DNA of 64,000 bases from an uncultured Brevundimonas sp. (GCF_947305955.1 NZ_CAMZFB010000002.1:1-64000); one strand, 5' to 3'; shown: positions 24,982 through 32,816, counted from the first letter of the stretch. Numbers and translations: made by a program. Notes: generated by a model from the sequence alone, not told the origin.

Positions 24982-25411
24982 AGACAGCCTTACTGTCTGA
25001 GCCCGCCGGTATCTTGAGCTGTGCCACGTCGGCTAGTGTGCCTGATTTGTTAGTGAAGCTGACCTTGGAGAGGGGGTTTGCCCCTGCGGCCGATGGCTGA
25101 CCATTCACGTCGAGAAGTTTGTTAATGCTAATTGCCACCACGCCCTTACCATCGTTCCATGCCTTCGAGATCTCATGGATGACCCACGGACGGGACGCTG
25201 TTTGTGAGCCGACTAGACATACTAGACACGATTTGCCGTTCATATTTTCAGCAATCCACCGCTCGATAGCTGCGTCGCCCTTTTTTTTGACTTCTTCCCA
25301 AGCGTTTGGCGTGCAAACGGCTTGCCCCTCTAGGGCACCAATGTTGCGGACCTGCTGGGTGCGCCAGTAGTCGTTATCAAAGTGAAAGCTGAAAAATACG
25401 CGCCGCGGCAT
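24914..25411 (-). CDS. ThsB-like TIR protein (first of cassette)
   Basis: A 165-aa single-domain protein of the TIR-like DUF1863 type found in Thoeris ThsB. It begins MPRRVFFSFHFDNDYWRTQQ then VRNIG, the ThsB opening as I remember it, with NAWEEVKKKGDAAIERWI following, and has the Trp and candidate catalytic Glu in RPWVIHEISKAW (Glu80). ThsB proteins detect phage infection and make an ADP-ribose-derived signal; that role is inferred here. It is the first gene of the cassette, with ribosome-binding site AGGGAG before the ATG, and about 350 bp upstream free for the promoter. Confidence 0.87.
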   Translation of the reverse strand: MPRRVFFSFHFDNDYWRTQQVRNIGALEGQAVCTPNAWEEVKKKGDAAIERWIAENMNGKSCLVCLVGSQTASRPWVIHEISKAWNDGKGVVAISINKLLDVNGQPSAAGANPLSKVSFTNKSGTLADVAQLKIPAGSDSKAVYASISANIESWIEEAIRIRNQA

Positions 25412-25758
25412 GGTGAATGCTCCCTATGTGAACATTTCCTGAGCCAGCACAAATCATGCCAGCAACAACCGCAACGATATTGCTGGTACTATAGCACTAA
25501 ATTATCGCTAAAATTTTGGTCGTCTTTGCCAATGTGGTTCGCCACTATTCAAAGCAACCAACTCTTAAAGCCGACCGCCTTAACGGCCGCTTGGTATCAG
25601 ACTTACGAAGTGAGCGAAGCGGGTGAGCCATCCCAGAAGTGGACAAGTTCAAAGATCGAGTTGCGTCAAAATGAGACGTTAGTTGGCGATTAGCTCGGCA
25701 GGTCAGAGTAGACAGTTCTCAGATGATGCATTGAACAACCCATCGTTCAACGCCGATA
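25412..25758. other. gene-free region upstream of the TIR/SLOG operon
   Basis: No convincing gene. A 103-codon open frame on the plus strand (25382-25693) is low-complexity and lacks any family resemblance. On the minus strand CTATAGT near 25487 could be a -10 element for the cassette, but no good -35 is seen. Confidence 0.5.
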
Positions 25759-26709
25759 CTATCTTCCGCCTCTGTCTCGTTGGCGGGTGTTTCGCTTGAG
25801 GTTTGAGCTTTGTGATCGATCCTGCGCTGTGACTTTAGATGCAAGTCCGAGGGCACGGCTGACAATCTGATTGGGCGTTCGATAAGCCGTCTTTGAAGCT
25901 TGCTTTAAGGCCTTCATCTCCCGTCTCAAATGATCCCGTGCTTGATCAATGAATCTCGAAAGCCTGCGCATCTGCAAGATCAGCTGATTGGATCGCCCTC
26001 TATCCGTGACGGGTGAACTTGACGGAGCATTACGACGATCCCTCGACGCCCTCCGTTCAATGGCTGTTGAGATTGGTCCGAGCTTGATTGTGGGTTCGGC
26101 CTCGATGCCTTGGCGCGAAAAGCTCCTGTGATCGACCGTTTGGGGGATGTGGGCGCGCTCTAAGGCGCGGTTGACCATATCGGCCCAGGTTTTTCTCAGG
26201 TGCTCGACCTCTACGGATGCGGTGGAGGACACGTCCAGTTGGCGGGTCTTGGTGCTGAACCCATCCGAGCTAAGCGCGCGGGTGGTGGTGAGGAGGTGGG
26301 CGTGGTGGTTGCGTTGGTCGCCTTCGGTATTGGGCGGGTGGATGGCAACGTCGACGGCTACACCGTAGCGGGTGACCAGGTGGTCGGCGAAGGAGAGGGT
26401 AAGGCTGCGCCGTTCAGCCGGGCTAATCTCGGCGGGGAGGGCGATTTCGTATTCCCGCGCGACCTTGGCGTCCTTACGTCGTTCGGTAGCTTCGACCTGG
26501 TTCCACAGAATGGAGCGGTCGAGAGCCCAAGCGGGGGCATCCCTTGGCGCTAGGATCAGAGCCTCGATAACCGGCTTGCCGGTGAAGTCATGGGTTAGGC
26601 CGTCGCGATGGTTGGTGAGCTTCTCGCCAGCCCTGTAGGCCGCAGCGGCAACCGCGCTGCGGCCCATCGAGCGAGAGATCGACTTCACCGACAGATGAAA
26701 GATCGACAT
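25759..26709 (-). CDS. MobA/MobL (MobQ-type) relaxase
   Basis: Nicks oriT and pilots DNA in conjugative mobilisation. The 316-aa protein opens with the MobQ signature IFHLSVKSISRSMGRSAVAA followed by AAYRAGE, and has the histidine triad in GDQRNHHAHLLTTTR, the metal site. The N-terminal relaxase domain covers about 1-200; the C-terminal part is basic and helical. No helicase or primase domain is present, so it is short compared with RSF1010 MobA. It is downstream of a MobC-like gene (8 bp apart) and an oriT matching its family. Confidence 0.92.
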   Translation of the reverse strand: MSIFHLSVKSISRSMGRSAVAAAAYRAGEKLTNHRDGLTHDFTGKPVIEALILAPRDAPAWALDRSILWNQVEATERRKDAKVAREYEIALPAEISPAERRSLTLSFADHLVTRYGVAVDVAIHPPNTEGDQRNHHAHLLTTTRALSSDGFSTKTRQLDVSSTASVEVEHLRKTWADMVNRALERAHIPQTVDHRSFSRQGIEAEPTIKLGPISTAIERRASRDRRNAPSSSPVTDRGRSNQLILQMRRLSRFIDQARDHLRREMKALKQASKTAYRTPNQIVSRALGLASKVTAQDRSQSSNLKRNTRQRDRGGR

Positions 26710-26717
26710 GGCCCGTC

Positions 26718-26993
26718 TCAGTCTCCGGCAAGTTCGCGATCAAGAGACCAGCCCTCGAAAGGCTTACGGTCGATATCCCGCGAGATGCGATCCATAAGAC
26801 TGTTGAGGACAGAGACGTAACGCGTGTCATTGCGCGCCGCCTCCAACAGCAAACCACCTAGGATGATTTTGCGCCGTGTATCCGCCTTTCGCTCGCCCGC
26901 CTTGGCTCTGGCGGCCATGGCGTCGAAACGGGCCTGTGCTTGGGAAAGCTTCTGGCGCGCGAGAGCCAAGCGTTCCGGGGATGGCCTAGTCAT
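26718..26993 (-). CDS. MobC-like mobilisation accessory protein
   Basis: A 91-aa basic, helical protein (ERLALARQKLSQAQARFDAM then AARAKAGERKADTRRKIIL). Small proteins of this form sit just before MobQ relaxases and help to open oriT; RSF1010 MobC and conjugal transfer TraD-like proteins are comparable. The ATG at 26993 has AGGAG upstream; the open frame extends 30 codons further through the oriT region, which is unlikely to be coding. It is 8 bp upstream of the relaxase and about 50 bp from oriT. Confidence 0.75.
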   Translation of the reverse strand: MTRPSPERLALARQKLSQAQARFDAMAARAKAGERKADTRRKIILGGLLLEAARNDTRYVSVLNSLMDRISRDIDRKPFEGWSLDRELAGD

Positions 26994-27043
26994 TGCGCCA
27001 TCTCCTGCGTGGGGGGCACCACACCCGCCGGTCGGAAAGGACC

Positions 27044-27074
27044 AAGGGCGCACTTTAGCATTGGTACCCAATGC
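27044..27074 (-). other. predicted oriT, RSF1010/IncQ type
   Basis: On the minus strand a perfect inverted repeat GCATTGG-GTA-CCAATGC (27074-27058) is followed by TAAAGTGCGCCCTT (27057-27044). RSF1010 oriT has an inverted repeat followed by TAAGTGCG/CCCT, cut at the slash; the same cut here would fall between 27049 and 27048. Next to MobC- and MobA-like genes this is a strong match. Confidence 0.8.
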
Positions 27075-27189
27075 GTGCGGCAAGGGCTTCGCCCCTGCAC
27101 CCGTTCGCTTCGCGATGGGGCGACTTGCCCCAAGCCCCCGCCAGCGTTTCGACGCTGGACCCCATGTGAGACATTACCGGGATTGCGGA

Positions 27190-27951
27190 TCATTTGGGGA
27201 CCCTCCATCCCTGAAGTGAGCCGCCCGCAGATACCGCTCCCGCGAAACAGACGTGCTGCCCACTCATCCGCATACGTCGCCATTGTTTTCCCGAACACTC
27301 GCGCATTGCCGTCAGGCTACCGTCCTGATCGAGCTGCCTCGCAAATCTAGCGTTGGGGGTGTTTGCCCAGGAGGCCGCGGCAACTTCATCGCGGGCCTCA
27401 GCATAGCCTCGATCGGCACCGGCCTTTTGCCCAGCTATGAACCCGCTTCCTCCAGCTATCAACGATGCGCACGACATAGCTATCACCGCTGCGATTGCTC
27501 CGCGTATCCAGAGCGAGCGATCCTTTGCGGTGCTTGCTCGATCACGCAGAAGAGCTTGTTTCAGGCTTTCGACAGAGTTTGTTGCTTGCTCGAAGTGCGA
27601 TGCGACGGAGGACAATTGATGAGCGGCTCCAGTTTGAGCCCCTCGCATGGCTGCTTGCTCAACGCTCGACGGATCCACGGTCATTCGAGAAAGAGCGGCT
27701 AGCCGTTCTGCTTCACGCTTTTCCTTTGCGCTCAAGCTTGCTTTGAGCTGCTGTAGGAAGAGTTTTAGTTCAACATGCCCGCCGATGATCTGGCTTAGAG
27801 ACAGCGCTAGCTGCTGGGCCTCGGCTTCCTGCTTGGTGGCTGCTTCGTCAGCATAGAAGTCAAACTCTTCTCCGATATCGATCAGCTCGTTCTTGGGCTC
27901 ATTTGAGATTGAACGAAGATCTCTACCTCTGCCGTAATCACGATCACGCAT
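27190..27951 (-). CDS. island membrane protein, possibly DUF6118-like
   Basis: A 253-aa protein with an acidic N-terminal part (LIDIGEEFDFYADEAATKQE), a long helical region (about 45-135), one membrane helix (WIRGAIAAVIAMSCASLIAG near residue 150) and a C-terminal domain with two cysteines (MRECSGKQW, GQHVCFAG). I believe it is the family called DUF6118, found beside relaxases in alphaproteobacterial mobile elements, but cannot confirm it. Start ATG 27951 overlaps the upstream gene by 8 bp. It may link the relaxosome to a host transfer apparatus; that is conjecture. Confidence 0.7.
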   Translation of the reverse strand: MRDRDYGRGRDLRSISNEPKNELIDIGEEFDFYADEAATKQEAEAQQLALSLSQIIGGHVELKLFLQQLKASLSAKEKREAERLAALSRMTVDPSSVEQAAMRGAQTGAAHQLSSVASHFEQATNSVESLKQALLRDRASTAKDRSLWIRGAIAAVIAMSCASLIAGGSGFIAGQKAGADRGYAEARDEVAAASWANTPNARFARQLDQDGSLTAMRECSGKQWRRMRMSGQHVCFAGAVSAGGSLQGWRVPK

Positions 27952-28504
27952 AGCGGCTTCCCTTCGTGCTGGAAGATTTTGCACGCAGGGTTCTGACCAG
28001 CTCTACAGCTCCTTCTCGTACAAAGGCGCGCACTTCTGCGGATTGGGAAGCGGGAACCTTATCTGGGGGTAAGGGGGAATTATTATTTTCAAGGGTTTGT
28101 AGGAAAATCGGTTCCTTGGTTGGATACCTGTTATTTCCTGCGGGCCTGCCTAAATCAGCAAGTTGACTGGAGCGTCGGTTTCGGAGGCGGCGATACCCAT
28201 TCGGAAAGCCAATTTTGTATCGATTGGTAATACCGCGTTTGGTTCGGCGGACCTGGAGATAGCCTTTGCTCTCTAACGTCCGCAGTGCGGTGCCGACAGT
28301 CCTGGCCGTCAGTTCAGGCCTCTTCGCAAGAGTGTCGTGAGAAGGCCATGCTTCTCCCAAATCGCGGTTGAAGTGCTTGAGCAAAAGCATGGCTATACGA
28401 CAGCATTGAGCCGATAGTTTTGGATCGCTGGCCACGGCCTCGATCCATTCGAATTTCTGAGCGGCTATGGCTTTAGAGGAACGTGCGGACTGCCTCATTA
28501 TCAA
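27944..28504 (-). CDS. helix-turn-helix protein, possibly replication-related
   Basis: A 186-aa protein with a winged helix-turn-helix at about residues 30-100: SAQCCRIAMLLLKHFNRDLG, then AWPSHDTLAKRPELTARTV and LRTLESKGYLQVRR. This resembles the helix_turn_helix domain (HTH_36) of plasmid replication initiators and similar proteins of mobile elements. The C-terminal part is polar, disordered and basic. The start overlaps the AlpA gene stop by 4 bp and its stop overlaps the next gene, so the four genes from AlpA to the membrane protein form one transcript. Confidence 0.78.
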   Translation of the reverse strand: MIMRQSARSSKAIAAQKFEWIEAVASDPKLSAQCCRIAMLLLKHFNRDLGEAWPSHDTLAKRPELTARTVGTALRTLESKGYLQVRRTKRGITNRYKIGFPNGYRRLRNRRSSQLADLGRPAGNNRYPTKEPIFLQTLENNNSPLPPDKVPASQSAEVRAFVREGAVELVRTLRAKSSSTKGSRYA

Positions 28505-28713
28505 GCCTCCATGCTCATCTGCGCAGACGCTTTATAGGTTCGCCTAGGCCTTTCGTTTATCCATGTATCGACCTCGTCCGAGCGCCAGCGAATGCTACGT
28601 GGGCCGAGGATTAATGGGGAAGGGAAGGTCGATGCTTTGACTGCGCGCCAGAGCGTTGAGCGGCACCCAATGCCCGTAATTTCTAGCACCTGCTTTGATG
28701 TGAGAAGGTTCAT
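28501..28713 (-). CDS. AlpA-family regulator / excisionase-like protein
   Basis: A 70-aa single-domain protein: MNLLTSKQVLEITGIGCRST then LWRAVKASTFPSPL and IRWRSDEVDTWI, the AlpA/MerR-like winged helix that in P4-type elements controls integrase expression and excision. It is first in its transcript; the 15-bp element at 28756-28770 lies 43 bp upstream and has an inverted copy near attL, a plausible binding site. Confidence 0.9.
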   Translation of the reverse strand: MNLLTSKQVLEITGIGCRSTLWRAVKASTFPSPLILGPRSIRWRSDEVDTWINERPRRTYKASAQMSMEA

Positions 28714-28755
28714 AATTGGCCTCTGTGTTGCGAAGTGCTGCTACAGAGGGCAGGA

Positions 28756-28770
28756 AAATTGACGGGTATC
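28756..28770 (+). repeat. 15-bp inverted repeat, copy upstream of AlpA
   Basis: AAATTGACGGGTATC, the reverse complement of 20722-20736. It overlaps the probable promoter of the AlpA operon. Confidence 0.5.
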
Positions 28771-28824
28771 AAAGGCTAGTTCCGGACAGCTATGGCCGAA
28801 AAAAGACTTATAAAATACAGTACC

Positions 28825-29748
28825 TTATTTTGATGCGGCTTTGACCGCTGCTTCGAAAAGGAGTTTCCTCTCTTTTCGATTTTCAGTCGGGTTAAGATAC
28901 TTTTGAACTTGATCAAAGCTTAGGCCGCTGACCTGGACTTCTTTGTTCTTAGGTGCGTGCCCTTTCTCGCGAGTGAGATTGTGATAGGCGGCGTGTACCT
29001 CGAAAAAATCTTTCCAAGATTTGTCTTTTATATCGAGGGACTCGGCGAATTTCCTCACCCGCTCAAAAGTCTCGCTATCGACTTTTCGTAGAGATGAAGG
29101 CTCCACAAATGCGTCCCGGAGCACGGTGAATGTGTGAGATTTTAAGTCAATTTCGCTGGATTTTAGGTAGAGTTTTTGAGCTCGCCATAGGAATGAAGGC
29201 CTGTGTATTTCTTTGAGGGCGAGCTTCTCTTGTAGAAGCCACGGGAGTAAAAATGATCTTTTTAGGCCCTTGTGTCCTCTATACAGTTTGAAACTTGATG
29301 GATAAGAATCGTCATATTGATAAATATTTGCATTATTATTATTCAAGTAATTAAAAAAGAATATAAACGAGATAGAATTTATATTATTAATATTTGGCCT
29401 TGTTGAGTATTCTTTAATTGATGCTTGAAAATTAATCTTAGATATTGCTGATCTCAAAGCAAACAAAATAAGAACCGTGACCAATAGTGGAATGGCGTAA
29501 ATGCTGGTTGTGTTGTTAAAATTGGCCATATAGAAAGCGATTGTTGCCAATGAAATTGTTATAAACAAATAAAAAGTATAATTAAAAAACAGAAATAGCT
29601 TATTGTTAATATTCAATTTATTAATTATTCTATTTACATCATCCTTGCTTAGAACATGATCTATGTTTGAGCTATGGCCTCTGGATGCGTATGTGGTCGC
29701 CAAATCTAGGATAGAAATGTATTCGTCATTCTTCATGTTGTTATACAT
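28825..29748 (-). CDS. AT-rich island membrane protein of unknown family
   Basis: A 307-aa protein I do not recognise. Two membrane helices lie close together (about 50-75, FLFFNYTFYLFITISLATIA, and 85-105, SIYAIPLLVTVLILFALRSA), then an Asn/Ile-rich stretch and a polar C-terminal half (from about residue 150) with charged helices. The first half is strikingly AT-rich (Asn, Ile, Lys codons), the second near the element average, as if two sources were joined. It overlaps the integrase end by 8 bp from ATG 29748; ATG 29736 is also possible. It may be cargo or a chimeric relic. Confidence 0.6.
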   Translation of the reverse strand: MYNNMKNDEYISILDLATTYASRGHSSNIDHVLSKDDVNRIINKLNINNKLFLFFNYTFYLFITISLATIAFYMANFNNTTSIYAIPLLVTVLILFALRSAISKINFQASIKEYSTRPNINNINSISFIFFFNYLNNNNANIYQYDDSYPSSFKLYRGHKGLKRSFLLPWLLQEKLALKEIHRPSFLWRAQKLYLKSSEIDLKSHTFTVLRDAFVEPSSLRKVDSETFERVRKFAESLDIKDKSWKDFFEVHAAYHNLTREKGHAPKNKEVQVSGLSFDQVQKYLNPTENRKERKLLFEAAVKAASK

Positions 29749-31057
29749 TTTCAATTAGATTCCCTAGCTCATTTAGAGCTGCGCGCTTCTCTTTCACATA
29801 TCCATATCGATTATATGTGCCGGTCACGCTTGGTGCTGAAGGGCTGTGATTTAATATGCGGGCGACAATCTCTTCCAACGTTCCGATTTTTTCAGAGCAC
29901 ATAAGTGTAGCGCCTGTTCTCCTGAGATCGTGAAGGGTGGCATTTTCGATGCCGGCTTCAGCGGTCACACGAGACATGGCGCGGTTGAGGCTCAGTCGCT
30001 CGATCGGATGGATTTTAGAACCCAATCCAGATTGGGCATCGAGGCGTTTGGCGCGAGGTGAGGGGAAAACGGCGTCCCCTGGTGCCAAAGGGCGACCGTA
30101 GCGCGCTTCTGCGAGTAACTTGGCTTGGGCGATAGCGGTGGCTGCTTGAGGGCTTAATGGAACTAGGTTCTCACGCTTAGCTTTGGTGCGGGCGGCGGGG
30201 ATCACCCACACAAGAGTATCAAGATCAACCTCACCCCAGAGCATACCAGCCACCTCGCTTCCTCGCTGACATGTATAAAGGCAGGTCTGTATTGCTAGTG
30301 CCATGCTGGTTGATACACCAACATGAGCCGAGGTTGGGGCCACCTCTCTGGAGGTGGATATGATGCTCTCCAGAGCTGTCCAAAGCTGTGAAAGTTCACT
30401 GGATGACAGGACTCGATCTCGGCTTGTTTCCTTGAAGGCGAATTTTATTGCGGCCAAAGGGTTGTGCTCAATGAGCTCCTCCTCCACTGCAAAATTGTAC
30501 ATCCGCTTCAGAACCGTCAGGCAGCGGTTGGAAGTGACGGGCCCCGCATCAGAGCCGATTTCTTGAAGCACGGGACGCACGAGCTTGGAGTTCATTTCCA
30601 ATGTGCGAAAATGACCGATGCGTGGGTTGATGTGTTTTCGGATCAGCCAGCCCCAATAAGTGAGTGTTGAGGGGCGGACGCCTTTTCGTTCTGAGGCTGC
30701 CAGAAGAGCTACGCCCAGATCGTGGACCGTCTTGATCTCTAATGCCCGCGCTTCAGCTTGGTGAATCTGTTTAGCTTGGGCTGGATCCTTTCCCTTGGCG
30801 ACCTGACTGAGGATGTCGAGGGTTTGAGCGCGAGCATCGGTTAGGGTCAGGACTGGCCATCGGCCTAAGGTCATCCGGCGACGTGTTCCATCGACCAGGG
30901 TGTACCGGACCGAAAAGGTCTTGATGCCTGTCTTGGTGACATAGAGTTCCAAGCCTCTCATCCCGGTGTCGGGAATGGTCTGCATCCGGTCGATGGGCTT
31001 CAAGCTCTCGATGAATTTTTGCGTTAGGTTCGGCACGGGAGTCTCCACGTCGGACAC
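29741..31057 (-). CDS. int: tyrosine-type site-specific integrase (P4/IntDOT-like layout)
   Basis: Catalyses integration and excision at the tRNA-Gly att site. The 438-aa protein has an N-terminal DUF4102-like arm-binding domain (to about 100: GMRGLELYVTKTGIKTFSVR), a core-binding SAM-like domain (VHDLGVALLAASERKG), and the catalytic domain with the first Arg in TCQRGSEVAGMLW, the box-II HDLRRTGATLM and the nucleophile Tyr in VTGTYNRYGY. The start is a GTG at 31057. It lies 167 bp from the right att site, facing inward. Confidence 0.95.
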   Translation of the reverse strand: MSDVETPVPNLTQKFIESLKPIDRMQTIPDTGMRGLELYVTKTGIKTFSVRYTLVDGTRRRMTLGRWPVLTLTDARAQTLDILSQVAKGKDPAQAKQIHQAEARALEIKTVHDLGVALLAASERKGVRPSTLTYWGWLIRKHINPRIGHFRTLEMNSKLVRPVLQEIGSDAGPVTSNRCLTVLKRMYNFAVEEELIEHNPLAAIKFAFKETSRDRVLSSSELSQLWTALESIISTSREVAPTSAHVGVSTSMALAIQTCLYTCQRGSEVAGMLWGEVDLDTLVWVIPAARTKAKRENLVPLSPQAATAIAQAKLLAEARYGRPLAPGDAVFPSPRAKRLDAQSGLGSKIHPIERLSLNRAMSRVTAEAGIENATLHDLRRTGATLMCSEKIGTLEEIVARILNHSPSAPSVTGTYNRYGYVKEKRAALNELGNLIENV

Positions 31058-31073
31058 CCCTCAGATATGCGTG

Positions 31074-31092
31074 CGTTGTCCCGCTGTTGTCC
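31074..31092 (+). repeat. putative integrase arm-binding repeat, right copy
   Basis: CGTTGTCCCG-CT-GTTGTCC, matching the left copy at 20673-20691 except for the two central bases. It lies between the integrase start and attR and may also regulate the integrase. Confidence 0.55.
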
Positions 31093-31224
31093 CGAATGGA
31101 CGAAACTCACTGCAACCGAGGGCAATGCCACCCGACAACAAAAGTCTTTATTTGGCAATGGGTTGTTTCAAGACTGAGGCGATCCGCAACCTCTCGAAAC
31201 GCCCTGAAACCTTACTTTTTTGAA

Positions 31225-31271
31225 CTTCCCAAGCTGAATGTCAGGGGTTCGATTCCCCTTACCCGCTCCAA
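31225..31271 (+). repeat. right attachment site (attR)
   Basis: Perfect 47-bp copy of the tRNA-Gly 3' half (from CTTCCCAAG through the CCA and one more base). It cannot form a tRNA alone and marks the right end of the element. Confidence 0.95.
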
Positions 31272-31351
31272 AATACATCCTGAAACACGATGTTGCCGGC
31301 TTTGACATTGCGATGTCTCGCCTTTGTCATGGTTTTCCGTTAGAGGAAGCC

Positions 31352-32797
31352 ATGACAGATAAGATGACCCCCAAGGCGGTAATCGACCGCCTCGAATCCC
31401 TCTACAACCAATCCGTGGCCAACCTTCGCGATGCGGTGAAGGTGTTTATCGAGACCGGCGAGCGCGCCGATCCGGAAGCACGGGCCCAAGGCCTATTCTC
31501 CTATCCGCGCCTGACCGTCAGCTGGTACGGCGACAAGCCCCAGAATCTTGAGACCCGCGCCTTTGGCCGTCTCTCGCGTCCGGGCACCTATACGACCACG
31601 GTGACCCGCCCCGACCTGTTCCGCAACTATCTGCTGGAGCAGCTGACCCTGCTGGCGGACGAATACGACGCCACCTTCGAGGTCGGTCCGTCGGATCAGG
31701 AGATCCCCTTCCCCTATGTTCTCGATGGCTCGGACGTCGTGCTTGACCGCTCGATGACGGCGGCGATTGCTCGCTGGTTCCCGACCACGGAACTGGCCCA
31801 CATTGGCGACGAGATCTCGGACGGTCTGTTCGATCCGGATCACGACTTCCCGCTGTCGCAGTTTGATGGCCTGCGCACCGACTTCTCGCTGGCCCGTCTG
31901 CGTCACTATACCGGCACGCCGGTCGAGGCGGTGCAGAGCTACATCCTGTTCACCAACTACAACCGCTATGTGGACGAGTTCGTGCGCTGGGCGGCGGCAG
32001 AGCTGCAAAAGCCGAACAGTCCCTATGACAGCCTGACCTGCTCGGGTGGCGTGATCGTCACCAAGGATACCCCGAACCCCGAAGCGGCAGTGATGGACTC
32101 GGCATGGCGCAAGCATCAGATGCCGGCCTATCACCTGACCCGTCCGGATGGTCAGGGTATCACCCTGGTCAACATCGGCGTCGGCCCGTCCAACGCCAAG
32201 ACCATCTGCGATCACCTGGCCGTTATGCGCCCGCACGTCTGGATGATGATCGGTCACTGCGGCGGCCTGCGTGGCAGCCAGACCATCGGCGACTATGTGC
32301 TGGCCCACGCCTATCTGCGTGACGACCATGTGCTGGATGCCGTGCTTCCGGCCGACATCCCCGTGCCGTCGATCGCAGAGGTGCAACGCGCCCTGTACGA
32401 CGCGACCAAGCTGGTTTCGGGCGCGCCGGGTGAAGAGGTGAAGAAGCGCCTGCGCACCGGCACGGTCGTTACGACCGACGACCGGAACTGGGAGCTTCGC
32501 TATTCCAAGTCGGCGCTGCGCTTCAACCAGAGCCGCGCCGTCGCTATCGACATGGAAAGCGCCACCATCGCGGCCCAGGGCTATCGCTTCCGCGTGCCCT
32601 ACGGCACGCTGCTGTGCGTCTCGGACAAGCCGCTGCACGGGGAGATCAAGCTGCCGGGTCAGGCCAACCGCTTCTATGAAGGTGCGATTTCCGAGCACCT
32701 GCAGATCGGTATTCAGGCCGTGGACCTGCTGCGGGCCGAGGGCGCTGCCCTCCACTCGCGCAAGCTGCGCGCCTTCGACGAGCCGCCCTTCCGTTAA
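31352..32797 (+). CDS. amn: AMP nucleosidase
   Basis: Hydrolyses AMP to adenine and ribose 5-phosphate in purine salvage. The 481-aa length and two-domain layout fit: an N-terminal regulatory domain (to about 170) and a C-terminal phosphorylase-like catalytic domain with MMIGHCGGLRGSQTIGDYVL and AVAIDMESATIAAQGYRFRV, where the Glu in DMES binds ribose. ATG 31352 is preceded by AGAGGAAG; the open frame starts earlier, inside attR, which would be an artefact. The gene begins 81 bp after the island, so its promoter lies in that interval or is supplied by the element. Confidence 0.94.
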   Translation: MTDKMTPKAVIDRLESLYNQSVANLRDAVKVFIETGERADPEARAQGLFSYPRLTVSWYGDKPQNLETRAFGRLSRPGTYTTTVTRPDLFRNYLLEQLTLLADEYDATFEVGPSDQEIPFPYVLDGSDVVLDRSMTAAIARWFPTTELAHIGDEISDGLFDPDHDFPLSQFDGLRTDFSLARLRHYTGTPVEAVQSYILFTNYNRYVDEFVRWAAAELQKPNSPYDSLTCSGGVIVTKDTPNPEAAVMDSAWRKHQMPAYHLTRPDGQGITLVNIGVGPSNAKTICDHLAVMRPHVWMMIGHCGGLRGSQTIGDYVLAHAYLRDDHVLDAVLPADIPVPSIAEVQRALYDATKLVSGAPGEEVKKRLRTGTVVTTDDRNWELRYSKSALRFNQSRAVAIDMESATIAAQGYRFRVPYGTLLCVSDKPLHGEIKLPGQANRFYEGAISEHLQIGIQAVDLLRAEGAALHSRKLRAFDEPPFR

Positions 32798-32816
32798 GTC
32801 GGGTCGCTCACCTGAT

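Larger units (their letters stand above)
20572..31271. mobile_element. integrative mobilizable element in tRNA-Gly carrying a TIR/SLOG cassette
   Basis: A 10.65-kb element bounded by 47-bp perfect direct repeats derived from the tRNA-Gly 3' half. It encodes a tyrosine integrase next to the right end, an AlpA-like regulator, a helix-turn-helix protein, a membrane protein, MobC- and MobA/MobL-like mobilisation proteins with an RSF1010-like oriT, and a TIR/SLOG cargo operon. No type IV secretion genes are present, so it would be mobilised in trans. Most genes lie on the minus strand, and the base composition is visibly lower in GC than the flanks. Confidence 0.93.

Noticed and set aside
25382-25693. 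103-codon plus-strand open frame upstream of the TIR operon
   Set aside because: Begins inside the ThsB-like gene on the opposite strand, no recognisable domain, no ribosome-binding site.
27090-27170. GC-rich inverted repeats near oriT as a CRISPR remnant
   Set aside because: No regular repeat/spacer period; probably part of the transfer origin region.
31238-31351. Upstream extension of the amn frame into attR
   Set aside because: Would start inside the tRNA-derived repeat; ATG 31352 has a good ribosome-binding site and matches the family length.
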